A stretch of DNA of 60,283 bases from SG8-41 sp035259205 (GCA_035259205.1 DATFWO010000064.1:1-60283); one strand, 5' to 3'; positions 1-7,928 are shown, counted from the stretch's first letter. The notes: generated by a model not told the origin, from the sequence alone. Numbers and translations are program-made.

Positions 1-68
1 GTGTCTCCATGCTGGGATCCATCCACAACGGCTACCCGGACAGGATGAACGGCATCCGCGGGCGTTGA
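1..68 (+). CDS. C-terminal end of an unidentified protein (truncated by window)
   Basis: The third frame is open from the window edge to a TGA at 66-68 and gives about 21 residues ending SIHNGYPDRMNGIRGR. The composition looks coding, but the piece is too short to name a family. It lies just upstream of the hydrolase gene on the same strand, with about 117 bp between them that hold no recognisable gene. Confidence 0.35.
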   Translation, partial: VSMLGSIHNGYPDRMNGIRGR

Positions 69-185
69 CCGTAGAGAGAATAGCAGACGGCTGAGCGTGC
101 GCGTTGCCGCCGAGAGAAAGCACTGCCTATAATCGATCGCGTCCCCCCTCGATCACTCCCGATCAACAGACCAGTTCCCCGCGAG

Positions 186-998
186 ATGACTCACGCATCA
201 TTCTGGACCGCCAGCGACGGCACGCGGCTCCATTACAGGTACGACGAGTTTACGGACCCCTGGAAAGAGGCGCCTCTCGCCGTGCTGCTGCATCCGGGCC
301 TCGGCAGCTCCCTGCGGCTCTTCGGCTGGGTGCCGCATCTCGCCCGTACCTATCGCGTCGTTCGTCCCGATATTCGCGGCCACGGCAGGTCGGAACCCGG
401 TCCGGACGGCGCACTCACACACGAGCGGCTCGCGCTCGATCTTGTCGAGCTCCTCGACCATCTCAGCGCCTCGCGCGCCCACGTTATGGGATCGTCCGCC
501 GGCGGCATGATTGCCGGGCGCACGGCGCTGCGCCACCCGCAGCGCTTCGCATCACTCGCACTGTATGCGGCGACGGCGGGCATTCCGCCGAGCCGTCCTG
601 CAAAGGGCAACTGGCTCGAGCGCGTCGGTCGCGACGGGGTCCGCAAGTTCCTGGAAGAAACGGCGCGCGATCGCATTGGCGATGCGAGCCCCGAGCACGT
701 CCGGTGGTACATCGATTCCGCGGAAGGCGTGACGCCACAGTTCCTCGCGCGCTTCGTGCCGCTGATGGCGAGCGACGACTTCACCGAGCGCCTGCGCGAG
801 CTCGACATGCCGATCATGCTCGCGGTGCCCGATCCCGATCCGATGGTGGAGCGGAACGAATACGCGCGCATGCGCGGGCACGTGCGCGATCTGACGTACG
901 TCGAATTTCCAGGCGCGGGGCACAGCATGACGGCCGAGATTCCCGACGCGTGCGCCCTCGCGTATTCGGAGTTTCTTGCCAAGGTGCAAGCCCGATGA
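186..998 (+). CDS. alpha/beta fold hydrolase
   Basis: A 270-residue serine hydrolase of the 3-oxoadipate enol-lactonase/esterase type. The nucleophile elbow G-S-S-A-G puts the serine near residue 104. The charge-relay candidates are Asp216 or Asp218 (PDPDP) and His246 (GAGHSM), and the oxyanion strand is LLHPGLG. There is no signal peptide, so it is cytoplasmic. The N-terminal half (FTDPWKEAPLAVLLHPG, then PDIRGHG) is clearly paralogous to the hydrolase at 34989-35822. The stop overlaps the next start as ATGA, so it is translationally coupled to the SDR. The substrate cannot be told from sequence; an ester or lactone intermediate handled with the SDR is an inference. Confidence 0.85.
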   Translation: MTHASFWTASDGTRLHYRYDEFTDPWKEAPLAVLLHPGLGSSLRLFGWVPHLARTYRVVRPDIRGHGRSEPGPDGALTHERLALDLVELLDHLSASRAHVMGSSAGGMIAGRTALRHPQRFASLALYAATAGIPPSRPAKGNWLERVGRDGVRKFLEETARDRIGDASPEHVRWYIDSAEGVTPQFLARFVPLMASDDFTERLRELDMPIMLAVPDPDPMVERNEYARMRGHVRDLTYVEFPGAGHSMTAEIPDACALAYSEFLAKVQAR

Positions 999-1777
999 AT
1001 CGTCTCAAAGGAAAGGTCGCCCTGATCACCGGCGCCGGGTCCGGAATCGCCAAAGCGGCTTCGCGCCTCTTCGCGGACGAAGGCGCACGCATCGTGGTCG
1101 CGGAGATCGATCGCAGCCGCGGGCTCGCAACCGAGCGCATGCTCAGGGACGCCGGCGGCGAAGCGTTGTTCGTCGAGACGGATGTGACGAACGAGGCGGG
1201 CGCCAAGGCCACCGTCGCCGAGACAGTGGCGCGCTTCGGGAAGCTCGACGTGCTCTATAACTGCGCCGGCGGATCGACGGCCGAGGATGCTCTCGTGGCC
1301 GAGGTCGACATGGCCGAATGGCAGCGCACGATGTCGCTCAACCTCCTCGGTCCGATACTCATGTGCCGCCACGGTATCCCGCGCATCGTCGAAGCGGGCG
1401 GCGGCGCGGTGGTGAACATGTCCTCGGGTGCCGCGCTCCGCGGAGCCAGCCCGGCCCACATTTACACCGCCTCCAAGGGCGGGATCCTGTCGCTCACGCG
1501 CGCCCTCGCCGGGACTTTCGCCAAGAACAACGTGCGGGTGAACGCGATCTGCGCCGGGCGCATACTGACCGAACGCATCACCAGCCGCTACGGCACGCCC
1601 GAGCGGCAGGGCCCGGTCGCGGACCTCCAGGACGCCGCCGGGCGCGTGAAGGAATATCCGTTCTGGGTCGGCTCGCCCGAAGATATCGCGCGCATCGCGC
1701 TTTTCCTCGCTTCGGACGAGTCCCGCATGATCACCGGCGCCAGCATTCCGGCGGACGGCGGCCGTTCGGCGTATTGA
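995..1777 (+). CDS. short-chain dehydrogenase/reductase (SDR, FabG-like)
   Basis: A 260-residue classical SDR. The nucleotide-binding motif is TGAGSGIA (residues 12-19), where the usual third glycine is alanine. Asp63-Val (adenine ring), NCAGG (89-93), Ser143/144 (NMSSGA) and Tyr157-x-x-x-Lys161 (YTASK) complete the catalytic set. The C-terminal ITGASIPADGGRSAY is typical of FabG-like enzymes. The start is the ATG at 995 inside the ATGA overlap with the hydrolase, not any of the upstream in-frame codons. It is expected to oxidise or reduce an alcohol/ketone with NAD(P). The two genes form a clear two-gene operon. Confidence 0.88.
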   Translation: MNRLKGKVALITGAGSGIAKAASRLFADEGARIVVAEIDRSRGLATERMLRDAGGEALFVETDVTNEAGAKATVAETVARFGKLDVLYNCAGGSTAEDALVAEVDMAEWQRTMSLNLLGPILMCRHGIPRIVEAGGGAVVNMSSGAALRGASPAHIYTASKGGILSLTRALAGTFAKNNVRVNAICAGRILTERITSRYGTPERQGPVADLQDAAGRVKEYPFWVGSPEDIARIALFLASDESRMITGASIPADGGRSAY

Positions 1778-1805
1778 GGTCCAGCATGGTCATGCGACTT
1801 GCATA

Positions 1806-2075
1806 CAGAACCTGTTTCATAACCAGGCACGTGTGCGACGGAGGCGATGTGGGATGCAGGTCGAGGAGGAGAGCCCGAAGCAATATGTCGATATTGCGAG
1901 GGCTCCCGACAAAGAGATGCGCCCAGATCGCCCCGTCCCTTCGGGTTGCGGCCAGGACGGTCGTCTACTGCGTTACCCTCCTCGACCATATCGACATATG
2001 GTCTTCGTCGGGTGCCTTGTATACGGTCCGTCCTGGCCACGACGCAGCACGCGCCTGGTTATGAAACAGGTTCTG
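1806..2075. repeat. structured mobile-type element, copy 1 (about 270 bp, terminal inverted repeats)
   Basis: The ends 1806-1828 and 2053-2075 are perfect 23-bp inverted repeats. Inside are hairpin GAGCCC-GAA-GCAATAT-GTCG-ATATTGC-GA-GGGCTC (1871-1905), an 11-bp stem GGCCAGGACGG/CCGTCCTGGCC (1950-1960 with 2028-2038), and inside that stem the palindrome GACCATATCGACATATGGTC (1984-2003). The core ATATGTCGATAT of the first hairpin is the reverse complement of the second palindrome's ATATCGACATAT. It encodes no plausible protein. A second copy lies inverted at 12279-12547 and matches almost base for base over the first ~100 bp. The right terminus contains the start codon of the following Bug gene. 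Confidence 0.9.
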
Positions 2076-3038
2076 GCAACCATCCTTCTCTTCGGCGCCT
2101 CAGTTGCGTTCGCGCAGACCGCCTCGACCGGCCCGGGGCAGGCGTACCCGTCCAAACCGATCCGGATCGTCGTGCCGTTCGCCCCGGGCGGCGGCACCGA
2201 CATCCTGACGCGCATCATGCTGCCGAAGCTCTCCGAGGTGCTGAAGCAGCAGCTCATCGTCGACAACCGTCCCGGCGCAGGCAGCCAGATCGGGACCGAA
2301 CTCGTCGCGAAAGCGGCTGCGGACGGGTACACCGTCCTCATGGTCGATACGGCTTTCATGACGAACCCGAGCCTGTACTCGAAGCTGCCGTACGATTCCC
2401 GGCGCGATTTCGTGCCGGTTACGCTCGCGGCGACCGCGCCCGTCATCATGATCGTGCATCCGTCGGTGCCGGTGCGCACCGTAAAGGAGCTCGTCGCCCT
2501 GGCGCGCGCGCGGCCAGGTGCCCTCAACTTCGCTTCAGGCGGTCCCGGCAGCTCGACGCACCTCGGCGTCGAGCTCCTCAAGTACGTCGCGAAGATCGAC
2601 CTCGTGCACATCCCGTACAAGGGCACGGGCCCCGCGGTCGCCGATGTGCTCGGCGGCCAGGTGACGATGATGTTCGCCGGCATCAGCTCGGTGAAGCAGC
2701 ACGTCGCATCCGGCAGGCTGCGCGCGATCGCGGTGACCGGCGAGAAGCGGTCGCCCGCGATGCCCGAAGTGCCGACCTTCGGCGAGGCCGGTATGAAGCA
2801 AGTCGATGCAAGCTCGTACTGGGGAGCGCTCGCGCCGGCGCGCACGCCTCAGGATGCTGTCAACCGGCTGGCGGCAGCGATGGCGCAGGTGCTCAAGATG
2901 GCGGACGTGCGGGACAAGCTGGTCGAGCTCGGCTTCGACCCGATCAGTGGCGGCCCTCCGGAGTTCGCTGCGCTCCTCGCGGCGGAGACCGACAAGTGGG
3001 CGAAAGTCATCAAGGCGGCGGGCGTGAAGCTCGACTGA
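2061..3038 (+). CDS. Bug/TctC-family tripartite tricarboxylate transporter substrate-binding protein
   Basis: A 325-residue periplasmic receptor. A Sec signal peptide (MKQVLATILLFGASVAFAQ) precedes the family signature YPSKPIRIVVPFAPGGGTD, in which the PGG loop and Asp contact a carboxylated ligand in characterised Bug proteins. DNRPGAGSQIGTELVAKAAADGYT, VIMIVHPSVPV and HIPYKGTGPAVADVLGG follow in the expected order. The start codon and first five residues (MKQVL) lie within the right terminal inverted repeat of the 1806-2075 element, and no Shine-Dalgarno is visible before it. No membrane subunits are adjacent, so it is an orphan receptor. The ligand is unknown. Confidence 0.9.
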   Translation: MKQVLATILLFGASVAFAQTASTGPGQAYPSKPIRIVVPFAPGGGTDILTRIMLPKLSEVLKQQLIVDNRPGAGSQIGTELVAKAAADGYTVLMVDTAFMTNPSLYSKLPYDSRRDFVPVTLAATAPVIMIVHPSVPVRTVKELVALARARPGALNFASGGPGSSTHLGVELLKYVAKIDLVHIPYKGTGPAVADVLGGQVTMMFAGISSVKQHVASGRLRAIAVTGEKRSPAMPEVPTFGEAGMKQVDASSYWGALAPARTPQDAVNRLAAAMAQVLKMADVRDKLVELGFDPISGGPPEFAALLAAETDKWAKVIKAAGVKLD

Positions 3039-3059
3039 AGAGGCATCTCGAGACCGCTT

Positions 3060-3878
3060 CTAGGTAACCAGCGCCCGCACGCTCGCCAGGTGACGCTCGC
3101 TCCGGTCGTGGCAGATGAGCATCACGTCGTCGAAGCCGATCGCTTCTAGGCGTTGCAGGCGCTCCCGCGCTTCGGCCGGCGTACACTGGAGCGAGATCGT
3201 GCCGGCGTGCGACGGCGGGCCGCCGCCCAGGTCTGTGTGAATGTTCGTCAGTATCGCGCGCTTGCCGCCATGCGCCCGAAAGGTCTTCATGCCGGTCTCC
3301 AGGTCTTCCCACGTGCTGTGGAGGCCGGAGGCGATCCATCCGTCGAACTCACGCGCGGCGCGCTCGATCGTCCTCGCGCTGCGCCACGCGCCGAGGAACA
3401 CCGGCGGCCCTCCTTCGGTGCCGGGCCAGGCGAGGAGGCTCGCGCCGTTCACGCGCTCGCCGCGCCACAGCGCGCGCATTACTTCGAGGCTTTCCCTGAA
3501 CGTCGCGAACCGCGTGTCGTAATCCGCGCCGGCAAACTCGAAGTCGGCCCGGGTCGATCCCGCGCCGACGCCGAGCCGCAGCCGTCCTGCGAGCAGAACG
3601 TTCAGCGACTGAATGCGGTGCGCAAGCTCGCCGGGCCGTCTCAGCGGCACCTGCAACACGCCAGTACCCAGCTCGATATGGCTCGTGCCGGCGTGGAGCG
3701 CGCTCAGCGTGACGGCGGGATCGAGCGTATGCCTGCCCCGGCCCATGGAGTCGGTGACCCAGACTCCCGCAAAGCCGAGCTTCTCAACCATCATTCCGAA
3801 CCGGGTTACCCATTGCAGGCCGGAGCCGCGCTGCTGATCCGCCGGCGGCCGGGCGATCAGCGCCATGCCTAGACGCAT
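3060..3878 (-). CDS. LLM-class flavin-dependent oxidoreductase
   Basis: A 272-residue bacterial-luciferase-like (TIM-barrel) protein. Recognisable blocks are GFAGVWVTDSMGRGRHTLDP near residues 35-54, THIELGTGVLQVPLRRPGELAHRIQSLNVLLAGRLRLGVGAG and the C-terminal QRLEAIGFDDVMLICHDRS. This family uses FMNH2 or F420 for monooxygenation or hydride transfer; the cofactor cannot be settled here. It faces the upstream Bug gene tail to tail (21 bp apart). The next gene on the same strand, the CinA-like one, ends only 15 bp upstream of its start, so co-transcription is possible. Confidence 0.83.
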   Translation of the reverse strand: MRLGMALIARPPADQQRGSGLQWVTRFGMMVEKLGFAGVWVTDSMGRGRHTLDPAVTLSALHAGTSHIELGTGVLQVPLRRPGELAHRIQSLNVLLAGRLRLGVGAGSTRADFEFAGADYDTRFATFRESLEVMRALWRGERVNGASLLAWPGTEGGPPVFLGAWRSARTIERAAREFDGWIASGLHSTWEDLETGMKTFRAHGGKRAILTNIHTDLGGGPPSHAGTISLQCTPAEARERLQRLEAIGFDDVMLICHDRSERHLASVRALVT

Positions 3879-3893
3879 CGAACCCCCTCGTGG

Positions 3894-4391
3894 TCAGGCG
3901 CGCGGGGCCTCGCGCAGTGCGGCCGCGAGCAGATCGAGTGCCGCGCGCGTGAATACCCGCATGTTGGTCTCGCGGTCGGACTGCCGGGTCTCGATCGTGA
4001 CCGCGCGCGCGAGCGGCCCGTCCACCGCGATGCAGGCATGGCCGGGGCCGTGGCCGTAGCGGCTGCCGGTGGGGCCGGCGGCGCCGGTCTCGCCAATTGC
4101 CCAGGTGGGATTCAGGGTGGCGCGTACCGCGCGTGCGAGCGCCGCCGCGTAGGCCTCGCTGCTGGGCGTGACGCCTTCGAACGGATCCTTGCCGTCCCGC
4201 GCCAGGAACTTGCGCCGCGACTCGTAGGTATAGAGCACAAGGCCGCCGCGGTAGTAGACCGATGCGCCGGGCACGGCGAGCAGCGCCGCGCTGATCAGGC
4301 CGCCGCAGGACGACTCGGCCACCATTACGGTTTCACTCCGCGCCTTGAGGGCCTCGCCCACCGAGGCGGCCATCGATTCAAGCTCGTTCAT
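3894..4391 (-). CDS. pncC: CinA C-terminal family protein, nicotinamide-nucleotide amidohydrolase (PncC-like)
   Basis: A 165-residue stand-alone CinA C-terminal domain, the usual PncC length. It has VAESSCGGLISAALLAVPGAS, where most PncC proteins read AESCTGG, and GETGAAGPTG, the second conserved loop. PncC deamidates NMN to nicotinate mononucleotide for pyridine-nucleotide recycling. I chose the ATG at 4391 because AGGGGAAG sits 4 nt upstream; a 13-residue longer version from 4430 lacks a ribosome site. The altered active-site loop leaves some doubt about activity. Confidence 0.82.
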   Translation of the reverse strand: MNELESMAASVGEALKARSETVMVAESSCGGLISAALLAVPGASVYYRGGLVLYTYESRRKFLARDGKDPFEGVTPSSEAYAAALARAVRATLNPTWAIGETGAAGPTGSRYGHGPGHACIAVDGPLARAVTIETRQSDRETNMRVFTRAALDLLAAALREAPRA

Positions 4392-4471
4392 ATTCTTCCC
4401 CTGGATCGTTGTTTCCCTGAGTAGCGACATACGCCGCTGCGCGAATCTTACACTGCCAGTCCACTCAGATC

Positions 4472-4535
4472 GTTCCGGATAAAAGCGTCCCAGATAGAGC
4501 GTCCCAGATAATGCGTCTCAGATAATGCGTCTTCT
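4472..4535. repeat. 14-bp tandem repeat array (AGCGTCCCAGATAR type)
   Basis: About four degenerate units of AGCGTCCCAGATAG / GCGTCTCAGATAAT in the 320-bp space between the divergent PncC-like and YchF-like genes. The reverse complement of the same unit (GACGCYTCATCTGG) recurs at 24210-24248 and 50383-50420. The rest of the 4392-4712 gap shows no gene. Confidence 0.65.
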
Positions 4536-4712
4536 GAAAACTCCCTTCTGCCTGAGAGTGAGCCGGGACTTCGAAGAATGTCCCTCCCCACATTCGAGCC
4601 GGTGAACGCCCAACTTGATGCGGCAAGTTGGGCCGGGCGGGGTGCCTGTTTAAAGTGACGGGGTGGTGGGAGAATTGCGCCTCAATTGTGAATCAAGCGG
4701 AAGAAGAACCCA

Positions 4713-5771
4713 ATGAAAGTCGCACTCGTCGGGCTTCCCCAGAGCGGCAAGACATCCCTGTTCAAGGCGCTGACCGGCAACGAGCCAAGCCGGGAGAAGG
4801 GCGGGATGACGCTCGGCACCGTAAAGGTTCCTGACGCACGCGTGGACAAGCTGTCCGAGATGTACCGGCCCAGGAAGACGACTCACGCCGTCATCGAGCT
4901 CGTCGAGGCGCACGCCCCTCACAAGGACGATAGAAAGACGAGCAAGTCAGGCCTGGACGCCGGGTTCCTGAACCTGGTCAAGCCGATGGACGCCTTCCTG
5001 CTCGTCGTGCGCGCCTTCGATGAGGAGGGCGTGAACGACCCGCACGGGGACTTCGACACGCTGCTCTCCGAAATGATCCTGACCGACCTGATGCTGGTCG
5101 AGACGCGCCTCGAACGCGACGGCGTCGAGCGCAAGAAGGGCAAGCCCGGCATGCCGGGCGACGAGCGCGACGCGCTCGAGCGTTGCCGCAAGCTCCTCGA
5201 TAACGGCCAGCGCATCCACGAAGACGCGGAGCTCGCGGCCCGTCCCGAGCTGCGGACCTACGCCTTCCTGACGGCGCGTCCCGTCCTGGCCGTGGTCAAC
5301 GTGGGCGAGGACGACATCCCGAAGCCGACGGCGGAGGTCCTGGCGCGCTTGCGCCTGCCCGCGGCCGCCATCCCGACGTTCGTCTGTTGCGCAAAGTCGG
5401 AGGGCGAGATCCAGGCCATGCCAGAAGAGGAGCGGAAAGAATTCCGCGAAATGCTCGGCGTACGCGAGCCGGTCCTCGACATCATGGTCCGGGAGGTCTA
5501 CCGGGCCCTCGGGCTCGTCAGCTTTCTTACGACCGGCGAGGACGAGTGCCGTGCGTGGACGATCCGGAGCGGCACTTCGGCTCCCCGCGCCGCCGGCGCC
5601 ATCCACGCCGATTTCGAGAAGGGCTTCATCCGCGCGGAGGTCATCGCTTACGACGACTTCATAGCACTCGGCAGCGAGGCCGCGGCCAAGAAGGCCGGGA
5701 AGTACCGGCTGGAGGGGCGCGAGTATGTGGTGCAGGACGGGGACATCGTGCACTTCCGGTTCAATGTGTGA
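4713..5771 (+). CDS. YchF/OLA1-type P-loop NTPase (Obg-like ATPase), divergent
   Basis: A 352-residue TRAFAC NTPase. The G1 loop is GLPQSGKTS (7-15), G3 is replaced by VIELVEAHAP, and NVGE stands at the G4 position as in YchF, where Asn-x-x-Glu specifies ATP. The C-terminal region (SFLTTGEDECRAWTIRSGTSAPRAAGAIHADFEKGFIRAEVI...VQDGDIVHFRFNV) is the TGS domain. YchF binds ribosomes and modulates oxidative-stress responses. The N-terminus MKVALVGLPQSGKTSLFKAL differs from the canonical IVGLPNVGKSTLFNAL, so this may be a second, divergent paralog. Good coding start, with GGAAGAAGAA upstream. Confidence 0.85.
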   Translation: MKVALVGLPQSGKTSLFKALTGNEPSREKGGMTLGTVKVPDARVDKLSEMYRPRKTTHAVIELVEAHAPHKDDRKTSKSGLDAGFLNLVKPMDAFLLVVRAFDEEGVNDPHGDFDTLLSEMILTDLMLVETRLERDGVERKKGKPGMPGDERDALERCRKLLDNGQRIHEDAELAARPELRTYAFLTARPVLAVVNVGEDDIPKPTAEVLARLRLPAAAIPTFVCCAKSEGEIQAMPEEERKEFREMLGVREPVLDIMVREVYRALGLVSFLTTGEDECRAWTIRSGTSAPRAAGAIHADFEKGFIRAEVIAYDDFIALGSEAAAKKAGKYRLEGREYVVQDGDIVHFRFNV

Positions 5772-5877
5772 GCTTCGCGGTGACGAGCGCCGCGGTGATG
5801 AGCTGACGCGGTGACGAGCTGACGCGGTGATGAGCTGACGGGGTGACGAGCTGACGGGGTGACGAGCTTCACGGCTC
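5767..5877. repeat. GTGACGAG tandem array (15-16 bp units)
   Basis: At least six consecutive units of the form GTGAYGAGCTGACGSG fill the whole gap between the convergent YchF-like and SDR genes. The final unit (GTGACGAGCTTCACGG) ends at the SDR stop codon, so the array abuts both coding regions. Confidence 0.9.
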
Positions 5878-6627
5878 GACGTAACAACCATGCGTGGTGG
5901 CCGTGCGTCCGCCATCCACCACGATGTTTGCGCCGCTCACGAATGACGCGGCATCCGATGCCAGGAACAGCACGACCGGCGCCACATCCTGTACCGTGCC
6001 CTGGCGGCCCAGTGGCGTGACAGCCACTCTGGATTTCTCTACCGCCGTCACGGCAACGGTACTCTTGCGCGGGCCGCTGGAGGAAATGCAATTGACGCGG
6101 ATATTGTATTTACCCAGGTCATGCGCCATCACGTGCGTGAGCGGCAGCAAGCCGCCCTTGCCGGCAGAATAGGCCGCGATTGACGGGTTGCCCAGAACAC
6201 CGTCGATCGATCCGTGATTGATGATGGAGCCTGAACCGGCTTTTTTCATGAGCGGCAGAAATGCCTGCGAGCACAGAAAGGCCGAGGACAGATTGCGCCC
6301 GATCATCGTTGCCCAGGCGTCGTGCGTCGTTTTCTCGAAGGTCTGCCGGATCGGATCGCGCCCGGCGACGTTGAACAGGATGTCCACTTTGGCGAGTGTT
6401 TTTTCGCAGGCGTCCGCTACGGCCTGAACCTGGGCAGCATCGGTGACATCGGCATGAAAGTACGGCAGCTCAAATCCATCCATGCGCAGCCGGCGCGCGT
6501 CTTTCATGTCCGCGTGGTCGTCGATGCAAATCACCTCGGCGCCCTCGCGCGCGAACATCAGCGCCGTCGCGTGGCCGAGACCCCAGGCGTCGCCTGCGAT
6601 CACGGCTGTCTTTCCTTTGAAATTCAT
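5869..6627 (-). CDS. short-chain dehydrogenase/reductase (SDR)
   Basis: A 252-residue classical SDR. The cofactor loop is AGDAWGLG, in which Thr of TGxxxGxG is replaced by Ala. The acidic pair CIDDH after beta-2 suggests NAD preference. NVAGRD, NHGSIDG (catalytic Ser) and Tyr-Ser-Ala-Gly-Lys (YSAGK) are present, and FVSGANIVVDGGRTAT is the usual end. The ATG at 6627 has GGGGGA four bases upstream; a longer start at 6669 reads into repeat DNA. It stands alone between repeat arrays. Confidence 0.87.
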   Translation of the reverse strand: MNFKGKTAVIAGDAWGLGHATALMFAREGAEVICIDDHADMKDARRLRMDGFELPYFHADVTDAAQVQAVADACEKTLAKVDILFNVAGRDPIRQTFEKTTHDAWATMIGRNLSSAFLCSQAFLPLMKKAGSGSIINHGSIDGVLGNPSIAAYSAGKGGLLPLTHVMAHDLGKYNIRVNCISSSGPRKSTVAVTAVEKSRVAVTPLGRQGTVQDVAPVVLFLASDAASFVSGANIVVDGGRTATTHGCYVEP

Positions 6628-6670
6628 CGTGTCCCCCTTGCTTATCGGATCAGCAGGCTTCAGGTTCAAC

Positions 6671-6752
6671 AGTGAAGAGCTTTGCGGTGACGAATTTCAT
6701 GGTGACGAGCCTCGCAGTGACGAACTTCGTGGTGACGAGCCGAGGTGACGAT
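6671..6752. repeat. GTGACGA tandem array
   Basis: Units such as GTGACGAATTTCATG, GTGACGAGCCTCGCA and GTGACGAACTTCGTG, about 15 bp each. The same wording recurs in the arrays at 7807-7909 and 30724-30884, so these are related copies. Confidence 0.88.
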
Positions 6753-6780
6753 ACGCGCTGGCGCGACCTTGACCCCTTAA

Positions 6781-6845
6781 CCGTTCCACATTCCACATTC
6801 CACGTTCGCTGAGCGGGTCCTAATCCCTCATCCCTCATCCCTCCG
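6781..6845. repeat. heptamer arrays (TTCCACA and ATCCCTC units)
   Basis: Two short heptamer runs: CGTTCCACATTCCACATTCC (7-bp TTCCACA) followed after a GCTGAGC spacer by ATCCCTC repeated three times. They fill the gap just downstream of the Bug stop codon. Confidence 0.8.
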
Positions 6846-6859
6846 ACCTCGTCCCTGCA

Positions 6860-7834
6860 CTACTGGCGGGGAATGCGCGCGTCCCTGACCACCGTCTCCC
6901 AGCGCTCCAGCTCCGAGCGCACGAACGCGGCGAACTCCTCGCGGCTGGTGAGCGCGGGCTCGATGACGAGGTCGGCCAGGCGCTGCCGGACGTCGGGTGC
7001 CTGCATCGCCCGCGTCACATCGGCGTGGAGCTTGTCGAGCACGGGTGCGGGTGTGCCCGCGGGCGCACACATCCCGTACCACGGAGAGACCACGTAGCCC
7101 GGAATGCCCGACTCGATCATCGTCGGCACCTCCGGCATCGGCGTTACGCGCTTCTCGGAGGTGACGGCAAGCGGGCGCGCTTTGCCGGCAAGAATGTGGG
7201 TCAGGATGGACGGCACGTTCGCGATCATCGACGGGATCTGCCCGCCAACGAGATCGACCGCGGCCGGATTTCCGCCCTTGTAGGGAACGTGCACGATGTC
7301 GATGCTCGTGCGCAACTTCAAGAGCTCCATGGACATATGGGGCGAGGTTCCGACGCCGCCGGTGCCGTAGGAGAGCCTGCCTGGACGCGCCTTCGCGAAG
7401 GCGACGAACTCGGGGATCGATTTGATCGCCATCGACGGGTGCACCACGATGACGTTCGCGGTCATTGCGAGGCGCGAGACCATCGCGAAATCGTTGAGGC
7501 CGTCGTAGGAGAGCTTCTGGTAAACGGCCTGAGCGATTGCGTTCGAAGCGATATTGCATTGAAACACGGTGTAGCCGTCGGCGGGCGACTTGGCGACGTA
7601 GGCGGCGCCGACAGTGCCGCCCGCCCCGGTGCGGTTTTCGACGAAGACCTGCTGTCCCCATGCCCTGCTGAGCCGGTCGGCCGCGAGCCGCGCGACGAGG
7701 TCGGGGCCGTCTCCCACGGCAAAGGGGACGACGTAGCGCACCGGCTTTGCCGGGTAGGACTGCGAGTGCGCCGCGGCGGAAAGGCAGGTCGTCGCGGCGA
7801 TTGCGATGATGAGCTTCACAGTGACGAATTTCAT
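6860..7834 (-). CDS. Bug/TctC-family substrate-binding protein
   Basis: A 324-residue exported receptor. Its ligand loop reads YVVPFAVGDGPD, replacing the usual PGG with VGD and suggesting altered ligand preference. VENRTGAGGTVGAAYVAKSPADGYT and HVPYKGGNPAAVDLVGG are standard. The N-terminus MKFVTVKLIIAIAATTCLSAAAHS is a signal peptide whose first eight residues are encoded by the GTGACGA-type repeat: on the coding strand the array reads GTCACC-ATG-AAATTCGTCAC. The ribosome site is therefore repeat-derived or absent. No transporter membrane genes are adjacent. Confidence 0.9.
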   Translation of the reverse strand: MKFVTVKLIIAIAATTCLSAAAHSQSYPAKPVRYVVPFAVGDGPDLVARLAADRLSRAWGQQVFVENRTGAGGTVGAAYVAKSPADGYTVFQCNIASNAIAQAVYQKLSYDGLNDFAMVSRLAMTANVIVVHPSMAIKSIPEFVAFAKARPGRLSYGTGGVGTSPHMSMELLKLRTSIDIVHVPYKGGNPAAVDLVGGQIPSMIANVPSILTHILAGKARPLAVTSEKRVTPMPEVPTMIESGIPGYVVSPWYGMCAPAGTPAPVLDKLHADVTRAMQAPDVRQRLADLVIEPALTSREEFAAFVRSELERWETVVRDARIPRQ

Positions 7835-7909
7835 GGTGACGAGCCTCGCAGTGATGAGCTGACGCCGTGACGAACTTCGTGGTGACGAGTTTCACAGCTT
7901 CGCGGTGAT
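7807..7909. repeat. GTGACGA array overlapping the start of a Bug gene
   Basis: Units GTGACGAATTTCATG, GTGACGAGCCTCGCA, GTGATGAGCTGACGC, GTGACGAACTTCGTG and GTGACGAGTTTCACA. The first 27 bp of the downstream coding region (reverse strand) lie inside the array. Confidence 0.9.
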
Positions 7910-7928
7910 AAAGCCAGTACGTAGACGC

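Noticed and set aside
104..994. Long frame in front of the SDR that would give a 557-residue protein
   Set aside because: Arg/Ala-rich shadow of the hydrolase gene in another frame; the hydrolase has full catalytic motifs and the SDR start at 995 is in a classic ATGA overlap.
1806..1828. Possible real tRNA gene or fragment
   Set aside because: Only the anticodon-arm shape is present; there is no acceptor stem, D arm or T arm (GTTCRANNC) at the right spacing.
1806..2075. Element considered as an integron attC site
   Set aside because: attC sites have RYYYAAC/GTTRRRY core sites and are shorter; the ends here do not match and there are no cassette arrays or integrase.
1800..2080. Target-site duplication around the element
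   Set aside because: Flanks of neither copy show a convincing direct duplication longer than two or three bases.
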